DNA of 64,000 nt. Source: Salminus brasiliensis (lineage: Eukaryota > Chordata > Actinopteri > Characiformes > Bryconidae). Below the pieces are notes generated by a model. The model saw only the letters and a list, made by a program, of their open reading frames with translations. It was not told the origin of the DNA and did not search any database. Shown one piece after another: positions 52,898 to 64,000 of this stretch (the stretch's first letter is position 1; each line of letters starts with the position of its first letter). Made by a program: the position numbers and the translations under genes. Location: contig NC_132879.1 of assembly GCF_030463535.1 (NCBI RefSeq), forward strand, positions 43,342,970 through 43,406,969, in the 5' to 3' direction.

Positions 52898-53500
52898 TAA
52901 TCAAGTCAAGTCAAGTCAAGAGTTTTTTTATTGTCATTTCAGCTCTGTACAAGTACACAGTGAAATGAAATTACATTTTTTTCCAGAAGAAGGGTGCAAC
53001 ATGGAACAAAACAAGACAAACTGCAGAAAGTGCAACGTGCAAGACTGTACACTAAACACAATAAACACGACTCAATTCTGAATAGAGGTAATGTGTGTAA
53101 GGTGCATAGATATTTAACAGGTAGGTATTGATAATAAGGTGCATAGAAGGTGCATAGAAATACATAGACAGCATACAACGTACATGAAATATGAAACACA
53201 GCACTGAGGTAGTAAAGTATGGAATGTATAAATAAGGTAAATAGGAAGCAGACAGGTTAAAATGCTATAGGTTGTGGGGGTTAGGTTCAGTCTCTGTTGT
53301 TTAAAAGTCTGACTGCTTGTGGGACAAAGCTATTGCAGAACCGTGCAGTGAGTGCATGGATGCTCCTGTACCTTCTGCCAGACGGCAGCAGTGAAAAAAG
53401 TCCATGTGAGGGAGTGGGGTCCTTCACTATGCTGTTGGCCTTACGGGTGCAGCGTGTGGTGTGAATGTCTGATGAATGTAAAATGCTACACAGAAAGTTG
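52898..53500 (-). mobile_element. LINE 3' end, minus-strand copy
   Basis: The minus strand encodes LPSGRRYRSIHALTARFCNS and then QAVRLLNNRD stop, homologous to the LINE at 46220-46932. The 3'UTR ends at a (TCAAG)n tail at 52901-52920. It is 5' truncated and close to the AKR1B exon-5 relic. Confidence 0.8.
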
Positions 53501-53944
53501 ATTTTTTGTCTGTTTTATTTGTATTTCAAATAATAATTAAACACACACACCTGGACATGGGGCAGCTGGGCAGCTATACCTTTAAGCCTACAAAATATGA
53601 CCCTTCTCTAATATTATTTCTCATAACCTTCTCTAATATTCATATATTTCTAAGTTGTAGGGGAGGAATTGAATAAATGTAAGGTAGATTATGTCTTTCA
53701 GATTTAAAATGGACAGATTTGCTGAAAGTAGCAGCTCTATATGAATGTTTAATGGTGGATGTGATCCTTGATGAAGTGTTCTTATTGGCAATATGGGTGT
53801 CTGCTCAGATTTGATGGCAGCACTTGATTGTCAAGATAATCACGATTTTAATATTATGACTGATCAGTGTAGAACAACAAATCTGTGATAAAACCTTTTA
53901 CCTCATGATTAATTAATCACTGCTACGCTCAGCACTTATCATTA

Positions 53945-54720
53945 TGAGAAGCTTGGAGACAGGGCGACAGTGCAAGTTAAGCTTTATTGAATAAATGTCA
54001 TCATTAATAAAAAAAAATGAAAGTAGACACACGTGTACATGCAAAACTAGTCTGCAACAAAAGTATTTGTACACCAGACTAAAATAGAGACACCTGTCAC
54101 AGGTGACAGGTAGGCAGGTCTCCCTCAAACAGGTGAGAACAATAATAATGAGGTGGGGATAAGATGGAGACAAAGACTAAAACAAAGAAGCACATGGGAA
54201 CAGACATATAGAACATATCCAAGACCACAGAAAAGAGAACAAAACAGCAAACCAGACAGCAGAGGGAACACTGAACTGAACCAAACCTTGGACTCTAGAA
54301 CCAGACAGGGAACAGGAGACAGGAGACTGGACATGATTTAGGAAAGAGGACAAGATGCTGGATTGGAGACTGGACAGGTGACTGACCTACGGACTAGAAA
54401 GGAGATTGGATCTGATGACTGGACAAAAGATCAAAAAAGGAAGTGGGCAGGACTCTCAGGGAAAGGGACGTTTTACACTGAAGTCTAGGACAGAAATGAT
54501 AACCGGAACGGACAAGATGAGAGGGATAGAACATAGACTTGGGCAAGAAACCTGGGCAGAACCGATAATAGGTGTATGGACTAAGATGAGAGTGGAGACA
54601 AATATAATTGGGGACTATTGACTGGTCAGACAACCGGGCTGGAGCAGACTGGACACAAGAGACTAGAGACACCTGAGACAGATGACAAGCGGACAGGGCT
54701 GCAGATATCACACAGGTGGG
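53945..54720. repeat. Segmental duplicate, 3' flank of pseudogene D
   Basis: The counterpart of 48140-48540. It is purine-rich (many GGACA/GAGACTGGACA words) and imperfectly repetitive internally. Confidence 0.7.
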
Positions 54721-55149
54721 ACGATTAATACTGAGGAAGGGCTAGAGCAGCGACAGAGACCAAAACATAAACAATAAGGCACATGGGACAAAAGCATACG
54801 AAGAATGTAAACAGAGAACATGGACAAAGACAGGAGATCTTGCAGGTTTTCAGGCAAGGTGTTTAGACATTTAAAGAGTCTACCATTATTAAATCTACCA
54901 TCATTAGATTTGGAAGCTTAGTGCCAGAGTGAGCCATTAGAAAACAAATGCTGCTTATATTTATTGCAAATCTGAATTCAACTATTTGAATTACAAATAC
55001 TGATCTTAGAAAATGTTAAATTCATGTTCTGCCTGATGTTCTTGACTGTATAAGACAGAAGGAACATCTGACTGTGTGGGTAAGGACTGTAGCTCAGTAT
55101 TCTGCATTCAGTGGGTAGTCCTTGTGCTTGGAACCCCTAAATAAAACAG

Positions 55150-55325
55150 TAAGAATCAGAATAAGAATAGGAAATACTTTATTGATCCCAGGAGAGAAAC
55201 TGCAGTTGTTACAGTTGTTTAAGAATACATGCTTTATAAAATAAAATAAAATAAATTGAATTACACTACAATTATTATTGCACATATGGACAGTATAATT
55301 TGAGTATTGCACAGATGCCACTGAG
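55150..55325 (-). mobile_element. LINE 3' tail inserted in intron 9 of pseudogene D
   Basis: AAATACTTTATTGATCCC on the plus strand is the reverse of a common LINE 3' terminus. It is followed by TTATTGCACATATGGACAGT, which matches the 3' region at 51830-51880. It is absent from the equivalent intron of E, so it inserted after that duplication or was lost there. Confidence 0.65.
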
Positions 55326-55879
55326 TTTAAGACAAATTATCCAAAAAACAAATTTACAAGTATAAGTATAATTATTTTCTTGACTCACCACTCAAACTGA
55401 GCTATTCTCCAGTTCCTGTTGAAGGTCATGATAGTGTCCATCTCTTCCGGACTCAGCTTAAAGTCAAAGACCTGGATACAAAATAATAGTAGATTTACAT
55501 GTCATGCATGTCCCATTGAAGTGAAGATATAAATTCACAGGCACTAATTCACTAATTTACAGTCCAATCTATTACCTGGAAATTCTCTTTGATTCTCCCT
55601 GGATTGATGGATTTGGGAATAACCGCAACATTCCTCTCAAGGTGGAACCGGATTAGGACCTGGCAATAGAGTTCTCTTTATTAACATGTCATGTGGTGTA
55701 AGGAAAAATGGTGAAAAGACCATTAAGTTAGAAAGGCTCTCTCTTTAACCCCTTCTTTTGACATTCTTCCCATTATTTAGTCAGTAAATAAAATGTCTTA
55801 GGCTGTAGTCAGTGTGCTGGATGTGGGAGGCATGAGGCAGGCGGAAGACTTGCTGTCAACAAGGGTCAGATTGTCATGC

Positions 55880-56420
55880 CAAATGACCAGATGTTAAAAA
55901 ATGATCTGTGTTGTCCAAGACAGCAGAGGCAAGTACCTATAGACAGTGGTCTGTGGTGGGTCAGACCAACAGAATGTTGACTGTGGCACAAGTCACAGAA
56001 ATTGTTAAAGAATGTGTCAAACAACAGTGTGTCCAAGTGTCCCACCACTGCTGTTAATGGGGCTGTTTTCCCTTCAGACAGGTCAGAGTTTTCATGCTGA
56101 CCCCATCTACCATCAAAAGCACCTACAATGGGCATACAAGCATCAGAACTGTGCCTTGAAGCTTGTTCGACATTTACTAAGTGATGGCACAAGGATGCAC
56201 TGGAAGAAGACAAGAGGGAGTGAAAGGGCAACAGTATTCCCTTATGGCAGTGAGCTATGTCAGCAAGATAATGAGCCCATGGCACTCTACACATATTGTT
56301 TGGGAGTGGTTTGAGGAACATGAGAAAGGTTTCGAGGTGGAGTCCAGGCCTTCAGATTCCCCTCTGTGGGATATGCTAGTGCAAAAGGTCTGATTCACAG
56401 CAAAGCTGTTTTGGCACCTG
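55880..56420 (+). mobile_element. Tc1-like transposase fragment in intron 7 of pseudogene D
   Basis: The plus strand across frames gives CQQDNEPMA, then HIVWEWFEEHEKGFEV and SPLWDML, which is the third catalytic region of Tc1-like transposases. It is broken by frameshifts. Confidence 0.75.
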
Positions 56421-56619
56421 TTGGCTCTGTTGTTTTGGTTCTTTGGGTATGACCACACACACACACACAGATGGCAAATTAAAATGCTTCAATTACTTAC
56501 AAAATGTTGGGCAGAGAAAGCAATGAAACATATAACATAATTAATGGCACTCAATGGGCATTTTGACTGGAAATGACATAAATGAAGGGTAGTATGCACA
56601 CACACACACACACACACAT

Positions 56620-56700
56620 ATGTAAGGTGAATTTGTGAAATTTGAAATGTGAAATTTGTGAATTTCCCCACTGCGGGACTAATAAAGGACTATCTTAAGG
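56620..56700 (+). mobile_element. LINE/SINE 3' tail
   Basis: ATTTCCCCACTGCGGGACTA followed by ATAAAGGACTATC is a common fish retroelement 3' end. It is preceded by a (CA)n tract at 56598-56620. Confidence 0.55.
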
Positions 56701-56947
56701 TGAACATAAATATGTACCTGTGCTGTCGTTTTATTATGCTTTGCAGCTATGGCCTTGATCTTTAAGTCATTCAAGACAGACGGATCCTCTGGCTTTGCCC
56801 TGTAAAAAAGAGAAGTGTTCACTTCAGTTCTGCAATGATGGGTGAAATAATCAAGTAGTTATGTAATTAAAAGGACAGAAAAGGCTTGAGTGAATTCTGC
56901 TAAAGAGAAATACCATAGTACTACATAACTACATAAACCATAGTACT

Positions 56948-56989
56948 ACACACACACACACACACACACATACATACATACATACATAC

Positions 56990-57024
<35 letters not shown>
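56948..57024. repeat. (CA)n-(CATA)n-(TA)n microsatellite
   Basis: A compound dinucleotide/tetranucleotide run ending just 8 nt from the exon 6 donor of pseudogene D. Confidence 0.95.
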
Positions 57025-57027
<3 letters not shown>

Positions 57028-57699
57028 CTCACCATGGTCTGTCAGGTGACCCCAGAGGACTGTATGCAGTCACTGTGATGCCCTTAAGAGTGACAGAAGT
57101 CGATCAGCTTCACCTGGGTGAGGTACGGATGGCACTCAATCTGGAAAGAAAAGAAAAATAATTATGAAAGCTATCCGAATACGGAATGTTAAACTAAAGA
57201 AATGGACAGTGCAAAAAGGCCAAAGAGGCTACCTGGTTGTTGGCAGGTTTGTATTTGAGGCCTGGCTTGTTCAGGATGGCTTCAATCTGCGCTCTGCTGA
57301 AATTAGAGATACCAATGGCCTTAACCAGTCCAGCATCCACAAGCTTCTCCATTTCCTTTATGATAAAATTGGCAACTTTTTTAATTAATGTATTTATTTA
57401 CATGTGAATTTCATTAAATACATATGTAGACATTCATGTATAAAACATTTATTATCATATTTTGAATTAGCTATGTAAATGTCCTGTCATATTGTCATAT
57501 TCTGAAGTGTCCCCTTTCAGGTTCTTCAATTACCTCCCATGTCTCCAGAAAGTCACTGTTATCTGGAATAGCTTGGCCCTCAGCATCAAGAGGAATTAGA
57601 TCTTCTCCAGGCTGCAGGTTTGAATTGAGCAATCAGTACTCATGCACATTTAACACAATTCACGTTATACATTCTTCTTCATACAATCCACTTCATCTG

Positions 57700-57876
57700 A
57701 TCAGGGCTGGAGTGGATATGGAGCCTACCCAGAAACACAAAAAAGGCAGGAATTCACTCTGGATAGGGTGCCAGTTCGTCACAGGGTAACACATACACAC
57801 CCATTCACTCACACACATCTACAGGCAATTTAGCATTGCCAGTCCAACTACCAGCATGTTTTTGGAAAACAGAGTA
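57700..57876. repeat. Repeat that replaced exon 3 in pseudogene D
   Basis: Contains GGATAGGGTGCCAGTTCGTC, ATTCACTCACACACATCTAC and CAGCATGTTTTTGGAAAACA, words of a very common dispersed fish repeat. It joins exon 2 of D at about 57876/57877. Confidence 0.65.
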
Positions 57877-59022
57877 CTCTCTTTTCACCACGCCTTGATC
57901 AATCATGGCGTGAACAGCAGCCCCAACTTCTTTTTCATTCCTATAGGCATAGGCCCCATCAATGTGACGGTATCCAGCCAGGATTGCTGCCTTTACAGCT
58001 TCTTCCACCTGTCCTGGGGAAGACTGCAGGAAGACAGTACTTTCACTTTTTCCATGTAGTTTTAAACAACAAGCAGACTGTGTAGTTTAATGCCTTTTTT
58101 CTTCTGAGATATATCAAACTTCAACTAGCAGTTCATCATTAAAGAAAACACTGAGGTTGGGGTAAAGAAATAGTGGCAAAGGCATAGGAGTGATTCAGAA
58201 ACTGGGGGACACTGAGGGGTTTCAAATTTAACCTATAATTAAAGTACTACTACAAGTTTGGAACAAAACCAACCACCTAACAATCAAAGCTCAACAATAT
58301 AACTGAGCACTGAGCGATATCAAACAATATATTAAAGGCCAATACAGATACAGAATACTATTTTCTGTTGTTTTAAGGGGAACTGAAGTCTTTTGGGAGG
58401 GTCTCTGAGCTATTTCACGTCCTCTGTAATAGATTTTCCCATTCTAGGTGTCGTTTTAACAGGCATTGTTCTGTAACAGCCATGTACGATAAGGTTTGTA
58501 TTTCATGGTTCTTCCAATGTTTTTGTGTTTTTGCTGCGTGCTATGTCTAGTAACTCGCGACTCAGGTCTGGGATACACTGCCGTGGTGATTACACAGGCT
58601 GTGGGGGGCATGTCTGTGCCATACTGCCGAGACACTTGATAGCCAACGTGAACGACTGTGATGATGATGAGACAGTATCAACTTGTAGATGCTTTAGAAA
58701 AAGAAGGGTAAAGATACAAAGGGACAGAATCCAAGCTGAGGCCAAAAACACAATGCAAAAATCAAGCATTGTGTAGAAGTGTACAAAATCCATAAAGAGC
58801 TGGTATAAAGGGACAGGGCTTAGACTTGCAAATGGGAAAAGCAACCATCACACACCATCTAGGCATCACACAGCGTGCACAGGTAAGATAATGAGTCCAA
58901 GTGTCCATGTGTCCTGAAGGCACCTCCGGTGGTGGTCATTGGTAGTGAGTGAGAGATCTGGTGGGTTGCCTAAAACACCATAAGTACAGACCTGACCAAG
59001 ATCTAGACTCTTTACATGAGCA

Positions 59023-59024
<2 letters not shown>

Positions 59025-59106
<82 letters not shown>
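59025..59106. repeat. (GT)n-(GA)n microsatellite
   Basis: About 26 GT units followed by about 14 GA units, in intron 1 of pseudogene D. Confidence 0.97.
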
Positions 59107-59114
<8 letters not shown>

Positions 59115-59344
59115 GACAGAGAAGGTTCAGATTAATAAATTAATAAATGAATAAAAGAAGAAGTCTACAACACTGCAATCTAAGAAAACAAACTAGTATA
59201 TTTCAATGTGCAAGCACATTTAAACCAAAGCAGGCTGTGTTTCAGTGGCAAACCAACTGGAACTTTTAAGTCTCTTACCTTCCATGTTCCCAACCCAACA
59301 GTAGGCATTCGTGCTCCAGAATTAAGAGGGATAGTAGATGCCAT

Positions 59345-59530
59345 GGTGAAGCAGCTCTTCTTCCTCTACCTAGAGGGTGTATAGTGAAGTAGCTTTGCAG
59401 CCTTGAATCCAGTTAGAAGTTTGTCTGTTATATAACAGCAGCTTCTCAGAAAAAAGACGTGACTCAGGATTTTATTGGTAATGTCTAGAGTCCACTCCTT
59501 ACCCACTGAATCTTGGAGCCAAGAGGGCTG
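59345..59530 (-). promoter_or_regulatory. Former promoter of pseudogene D
   Basis: A minus-strand CCAAT (complement of 59474-59478) is followed by the paralog-conserved AGCTGC stretch and a palindromic TTATATAA (59428-59435), which could serve as a TATA box about 85 nt before the ATG. It aligns to the upstream blocks of A and C. It is intact although the gene is broken, so transcription of a non-coding RNA is possible (inference). Confidence 0.4.
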
Positions 59531-59702
59531 GGTTAGAGTTTGTCATGCATTCAGCAAATATACTATAACTCTGTGGACACTGTTTCACAGGCCTTCACAC
59601 TCATGCACATTAGGCTTGTGTATACAAAGGTGGTACGACTGTTAAAATCACAACATTCAATTAAATGAAATGTTTATACATTTTCCACCACTGAAGCTCC
59701 AG

Positions 59703-60045
59703 CCATGACAACTTCTTCAAAGTCACTTTGAGCTTTACTTTCTTTGCGCACAGTCAAGGTCAGCTTGGATTACTCAGCATTTTTCTATGTATCACAGAGC
59801 ACAATAGGATGTTGATTGCTTTATTATATCAATGCATCCACCCCTCTAACGGGTTAATGTTTGATTCGTGAAAAAGAAGGAGCTGTGGAGGCAGTGTCCT
59901 TCACTGGCTTTGAAAAGAATTCGAATAAGGTCAAACATTGCTTGTATTACACAGTTTCAGGGTTGTATCATCATCATGCCTCATGACCACATGATGTGTT
60001 ATTCACAGAACTCTGTCACCAGATCAGAGTCTTGCAGTTCCCAAA
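59703..60045. repeat. Segmental duplicate, 5' flank of pseudogene D
   Basis: The counterpart of 50625-50945; see remnant E. Confidence 0.8.
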
Positions 60046-60239
60046 TAGGTATATTATAATATACAGGTATATTATTAAAATGAAATGATATGTTATATAT
60101 AATATTTTATATTAAAGAATTTTATTCATCACCGGAAGATAATTGTTTTTAGATATTGACCAGTTTTCATAACTATCAAATCATCGTTTTGATCACCAAA
60201 ACAGCTCACTCTGCAAGATCTATGAATATACTACCCTGT

Positions 60240-60545
60240 GGTATTGTAATGTTTCCCTCTGCTGGCCTCAGTGGGGAACCTGTGCACAAGGGCTGGGCTC
60301 CATCCTTCACCTGTGGATCAGCTCTAAGCACACAGGTGCAGTTGATGGAGTAATTAGGACTCCACTTAAGCTCCAGAGTTTTATGTGCTGGTGTGAAGTC
60401 TCTATGACTCTACCGCTGTTTAAAGTGACACAAGTATGGACTTGCCTATGATGTACCTGCCTGCCTGTTATTTGACCCCTGCCTGTCCTGATGTTTTGCC
60501 TTAGCCCTAAAAAGGACCTTTGCACATGTAGCCTGCCTCAACCAC
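60240..60545 (+). mobile_element. LTR-like fragment
   Basis: TGTTTCCCTCTGCTGGCCTC followed by ACAAGG and CACACAGGTGCAG is related to the LTR-like sequence at 2073-2200. No internal domains are next to it, so it may be a solo LTR. Its ends are not defined. Confidence 0.45.
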
Positions 60546-60649
60546 TTCTTTACAGGTATCTAGCACCAAGACGTTACCATCAGACTCCCTGTACTATCAA
60601 TTATGAGGTGGACCCAGAGCACCTCACGAGCCTTATCATTTTGGGGAGG

Positions 60650-60790
60650 CTCTGACCCAGCCATCTGGCCATAAGTATTTGGACCATGTCAAAGTCACTC
60701 AGGTCTTCACATCTGACCATTTCTCCTGCGTCCAACATATAACATGCCGAACCAACGGTTCAGTTACTGTTTACACTGTCACAGACTTTG
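60650..60790. mobile_element. Tc1-like terminal fragment
   Basis: CAAAGTCACTCAGGTCTT and CCATTTCTCCTGC correspond to the N-terminal coding border of the element at 47319-47783 (CAGATCCTTACTCTTGCCCA). Short and decayed. Confidence 0.4.
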
Positions 60791-61684
60791 AAGTGCACCA
60801 TTGTTGTGGGATAATCAACGTTCTTCTCTTCATTTAGGTGTCCAGTAGTATTAATGTTTATTTTGTTAACCATTTAAAACACTTTTAATTTAAGGGACAA
60901 ACATCAAGTCAGGCTACAAACACTACACACACTACTTTTACTTCCAAGTACTTTTGAGTCCCTAAAATATGATCTTTCTCCAATATGATATGGTAGACAG
61001 TTTATAACAGCAGGTTCTCTGGGAGTAGTGGCAGCGTCTTCGTGAAATAAACCAATGCTGTTCCAATCCAAGAAATGAAGAGCCAAACAATGGGCCGACC
61101 ATCCACACATATATCTGCCAGCTGTCTGCCTTGGCAACTGATGTAGACTATTAAAGACGTTTTAGTCAAGAACAGGAAGTGAAGGAGGGGATAGTAGTTG
61201 TTTTTATTTCTAGTTCCAAATGAGGAATGAGGAATTAAATAATTATGGCTAGTCTCTGGATTGTATCCTAATAAGATTTTAGCCACATGTCTGTGTGGGA
61301 CAGACGGGGTGCCACATGGATGGGAAGTATTAGGACGATTCAAATGGCCTGTGACTGTAGGACCCAGTCTTTGTAGGGGCCCACAATCCCTGGCATCACC
61401 CCTAAAGACAGAATCAGCTAATTCACTTTTTGTACAGTAATTACTACTAGTGTTACGGTTGTAATGGGAGGAGTATTTGTTGTCAAATGCGTCAGTGCAT
61501 CTGATTGGCTGGGCTGTGTTACTTGAATAGAATATGTGTTGCAAGATTACTGAGGTTTGGTTAGATCTGCATCCGATACTATTGAACCCAGCTCCCTTTC
61601 AATTGGCTCTATAGATAACTAATGTTATGCAAATTGTGGAAATACATTGGAATACATTGATTTATTTAAAGAAACAATAATTTA
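60790..61684. other. Intergenic stretch, no gene recognised
   Basis: The minus strand has a 180-codon open frame (61002-61544) but with no domain, low-complexity N/S/T-rich content and no splice context; probably chance or a repeat. Confidence 0.4.
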
Positions 61685-62135
61685 CCTTTCATGTCTTCAG
61701 AAAGTTGCTGTTATGTGGAATGACTAGGCTGCAGATTCAGATCCAGCCATCCATTTCCACATGTATTGCTTTTCTTACAAAAACTACATTAAAACCCAGT
61801 GGCAAATGCATTCAGTAGAGCTCTGGACAGTCCAGCTTTAGGCCATTCGAGGTCTTCTCGCAGATTGAATTGCTCTTTGTATGTATTGGACTGGGCAATG
61901 GGCATAGTATAATTACTGGTGACTCATCAGTCAATGATCACACGTTTAATGTCATAAAGCAAAGGCAAGAACTGTTGTCAATGACTTTGCAGTTTAAAAG
62001 CTACCCTCCTTCCACTACTCCTTTGTCAGTCATGGCATGGATGCAAACCCTGAACTCCTCATTTGCATAGAGACAGGCCCCATTAGTGTGCTGGTCTGAC
62101 AAGGGTTGCTGTCTTTACTGCTTCTTTTACCTGCT
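61685..62135 (-). pseudogene. AKR1B relic G: eroded exons 4, 3 and 2
   Basis: Three eroded exons lie in the expected minus-strand order. Exon 4 (61685-61728) still encodes the motif around DNSNFLETW, with stops. The 3' half of exon 3 (61790-61866) ends LPLGF where functional copies have HWPMGF. Exon 2 (about 61998-62135) aligns to [11 protein letters not shown]...GVVKRED with several frameshifts and stops. No exon 1 or later exons were found nearby. This is the oldest-looking copy in the array. Confidence 0.75.
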
Positions 62136-63206
62136 TTACCTGTCTTTTACTGCTTTTTAATCTGGCAACCTGATTTGGACTAAGCCATTAACATCACTGC
62201 ACTTTAGCGAAGCTTTGCCCCTCATCACAAGAATATTGGGCTTTGTGTGCACATTTATATAGGCTCCATTTTTGTCAGTTCTTAAATCATTTCTCATCTC
62301 TGTAGCTGCTCTGTGCACTGTAAAAATTCTGGACGACTAGACCAACAGAAATGATTTAATTAGAATAAACTGTTAGTTTACATTGACTTCCATTCAAAGT
62401 TAAGACAACTTATGCCTTCTCCAGTAAAGTCACCATTTTGGAGATGTTTTTCATAAAGCGACAGCGACGATATGCTTGCTTTGTACCTTCCTGCATTTAG
62501 GACAATGAGTATTGGACAAGCCCCAATAAAGTGTCTCAGCACATGCAGCCCACCACAACCCATTGGTTACAATAATTAAATTAGCACACACCTGGTAGGC
62601 TAGGTATATACAACAAGGGCTAAAATATAAATCACTATTGGTCAAATAACAAAAGGGGGATTATCTTTTATTTGCACAGGAGAAAATCGTTTTAGATATC
62701 TCTCACCATATACTGTGATTATATACATTAGACTACAAGAAAGGTTTATTAATTTAATTGTATTAAACCCAATTTGAGTTTTAAATAAAAATAAAACATA
62801 ACATTCTTTCAATAATGACTATTATTTTTAACTTAGTGTTGATATATTTCATAGATAATAGGCCTAACTCAAATGTGGTTGGATTTAAAATACATAGTAA
62901 ACATTTTAGGTAATGACATCTGTAGAAAGCGTGGTCATTTTTAGCAGTAGCTGTTCTCCCATCAAGACAAGGCAATGGTGTGGAAACATTGCCACCCATA
63001 GAAACAAGCAAACTACATGAGTGTAGGCTGCATTCAATCTGCTGTCATCCTCTTTCAGTCTCTTGGAACATGTGTGTTATTTTAGCTGAATGTGGGTGTG
63101 GCAAATAAGCTAAAGAAATATATAAACAGTAAACTATTCATAAAAATGTTTAGACTTGACTGTAGTATGAAAGGAATGTTTCGACAGTGTGTGTAAGAAC
63201 TGGAGC
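62136..63206. other. Intergenic stretch, no gene recognised
   Basis: AT-rich sequence. No exon 1 for relic G and no repeat family I can name. The last 60 bases resemble the 3'UTR of the other AKR1B copies (CAGTGTGTGTAAGAACTGGAG). Confidence 0.45.
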
Positions 63207-63602
63207 TCAATATTCTGCATTCAGAGGAAAGTCCTTATGCTTGGTTGCCCTAAAAAAAAGAGGAAGCATTACATTTTAAATAGACGGAAATAGAAATCTA
63301 CACATACAGTCTTACTACTCTCTTGACTCACCACATCATTTGAAGTATTCTCCAGTTCCTGTTGAAGCCCAGAATGGTGTTCATCTCTTCATTACTCAGC
63401 TTAAAATCAAAGACCTGTAAAAAAACAACAACAGAATATTTACAGGACAATATAGTGCATATCAGTTTGATGTGAAGATGTACATGCACTACCCCGCTCC
63501 ATATTCTAAAAAAAATACCTGAAAATTTTCTTTGATTCTCCCTGCGTTGGCGGATTTGGGAATAACAGCAACATTCCTCTCAATGTGGAACCGGATTAGA
63601 AC
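63207..63602 (-). CDS. akr1b1-like: Aldo-keto reductase AKR1B-like, copy F (exons 8-10, 5' part outside window)
   Basis: Minus-strand exon 8 (63519-63602; [18 protein letters not shown]), exon 9 (63332-63414; [15 protein letters not shown]) and exon 10 (63207-63249; [10 protein letters not shown] stop). All have exact family lengths and GT-AG borders. Exons 1-7 should lie to the right of the window. The NADP-binding Lys-Ser of IPKS is kept. The residue equivalent to human Cys298 is Leu (RILQMMW), and the C-terminal specificity loop differs from B and C, which suggests altered substrate or inhibitor behaviour (inference). Whether the full gene is functional cannot be judged here. Confidence 0.85.
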
Positions 63603-63830
63603 CTGGTGACAGATTTTTTGAAATAGCATGTAAAAAAGTCAGTGTGAGTTCCCTGACTGAATGCACATTCAATGGGTTATGTGTTGCTGTTTTAATTTAC
63701 GTTATATTCCATTCATATAGCAGGTCTCCTCCTTTATTTCCATCTTTTTAACATAAAGCCATGGAAGACGGGGGCTCCTATCAAACTATTTGGACTAGAA
63801 TTCTGGATTGGGCTGCTCAATAATGTATCT

Positions 63831-63976
63831 TAACCCCTTAATGCAGAAAGGCTTATTACACACTAAGGCGTATTATTCAGTAGCTACAAGGACTTCTGTG
63901 CAGACTGGTGGGTCTAATCCTTGGTAATAGAAGTTTGTAATAACAGCCATGGGCTGTTTAAGGGATTATGATTAGA
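63831..63976. repeat. Short palindromic element, CCCCTTAA family
   Basis: Bounded by CCCCTTAATG and TTTAAGGGAT, with an internal GGACTTCTGTGCAGACTGGTG. Relatives are at about 381-515, 36803-36970 (inverted) and 30491-30545 (short). This is a small non-autonomous element or MITE of unknown class. Confidence 0.55.
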
Positions 63977-64000
63977 AGGTTTTAATCCTCCCTGGCTGTA

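Larger units (their letters stand above)
55094..59344 (-). pseudogene. AKR1B pseudogene D: exon 3 deleted, exon 6 nonsense insertion
   Basis: Minus-strand AKR1B copy. Exon 1 is 59279-59344 (MASTIPLNSGARM) and exon 2 is 57877-58023, truncated. Then follow exon 4 57534-57611, exon 5 57233-57355, exon 6 57033-57140, exon 7 56718-56799, exon 8 55576-55659, exon 9 55389-55471 and exon 10 55094-55136. The last seven codons of exon 2 (with catalytic Lys78), intron 2 and all of exon 3 (with catalytic His111) are replaced by a repeat at about 57700-57876. Exon 6 is 108 nt instead of 107; one extra base in the codons after FCHS creates an in-frame TAA (complement of 57084-57086). Exons 4, 5, 7, 8, 9 and 10 are still open and correctly spliced, so the loss is recent. 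Position 299 is Ala (RIAQFEW). A Tc1-like fragment sits in intron 7 and a LINE tail in intron 9. Automatic annotation may still call this a gene. Confidence 0.9.

Noticed and set aside
61002-61544. 180-codon open frame on the minus strand
   Set aside because: No domain, biased composition, no splice or promoter context, and it overlaps sequence with repeat character. Chance opening is likely.

Overview
The window reads as teleost nuclear DNA, probably an ostariophysan (characiform, siluriform or gymnotiform) fish. It has phase-conserved multi-exon genes with GT-AG introns, AT-rich introns and long microsatellites. It also carries Tc1-like, hAT, L2-type LINE and tRNA-derived SINE families of the kind abundant in these fish. 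The species cannot be fixed by eye.

The main content is a tandem cluster of aldo-keto reductases of the AKR1B group (aldose-reductase-like; NADPH-dependent reduction of aldehydes and aldoses in the cytosol). Every copy uses the same ten-exon plan, with coding exon lengths 66, 168, 117, 78, 123, 107, 82, 84, 83 and 43 nt, giving 316 aa. From left to right the copies are: (A) a minus-strand gene with exons 1-8 intact, whose exons 9-10 are not in the window (711-7288); (B) a complete plus-strand gene with long introns (15569-24883); (H) a minus-strand pseudogene (28085-31363); (C) a complete minus-strand gene (39238-44621); (E) a minus-strand remnant keeping exons 8-10 (48560-48952), plus an isolated exon-5 relic (52514-52618); (D) a nearly full-length minus-strand pseudogene that lost exon 3 and has a nonsense insertion in exon 6 (55094-59344); (G) decayed exons 4-3-2 (61685-62135); and (F) exons 10-8 of another minus-strand gene that runs off the right edge (63207-63602). 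B and C keep all catalytic residues and look functional, and A probably does. The array is a textbook case of birth and death by duplication.

One other gene is supported: the last two exons, with a stop codon and an AATAAA signal, of an unidentified plus-strand gene at 10427-10935. The rest is mostly repeats. These include an 80-bp minisatellite built of telomere-like CCTAAA/CCTTAA words (34041-35360), a hAT-type miniature element with a perfect 8-bp target duplication (12580-12894), several internally deleted Tc1-like elements, two or three LINE families, an LTR-element fragment with a polypurine tract, SINEs and microsatellites.

Shared flanks and a shared Tc1 fragment show that E and D arose by a segmental duplication of several kilobases, after which E lost exons 1-7. 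A CCAAT-like/TATA-like block about 95-190 bp upstream of the start codon recurs in A, C and D and is the likely common promoter. I found no sign of a wholly new biological system. The notable points are the residue changes at otherwise conserved active-site positions among the copies, and the telomere-like minisatellite.
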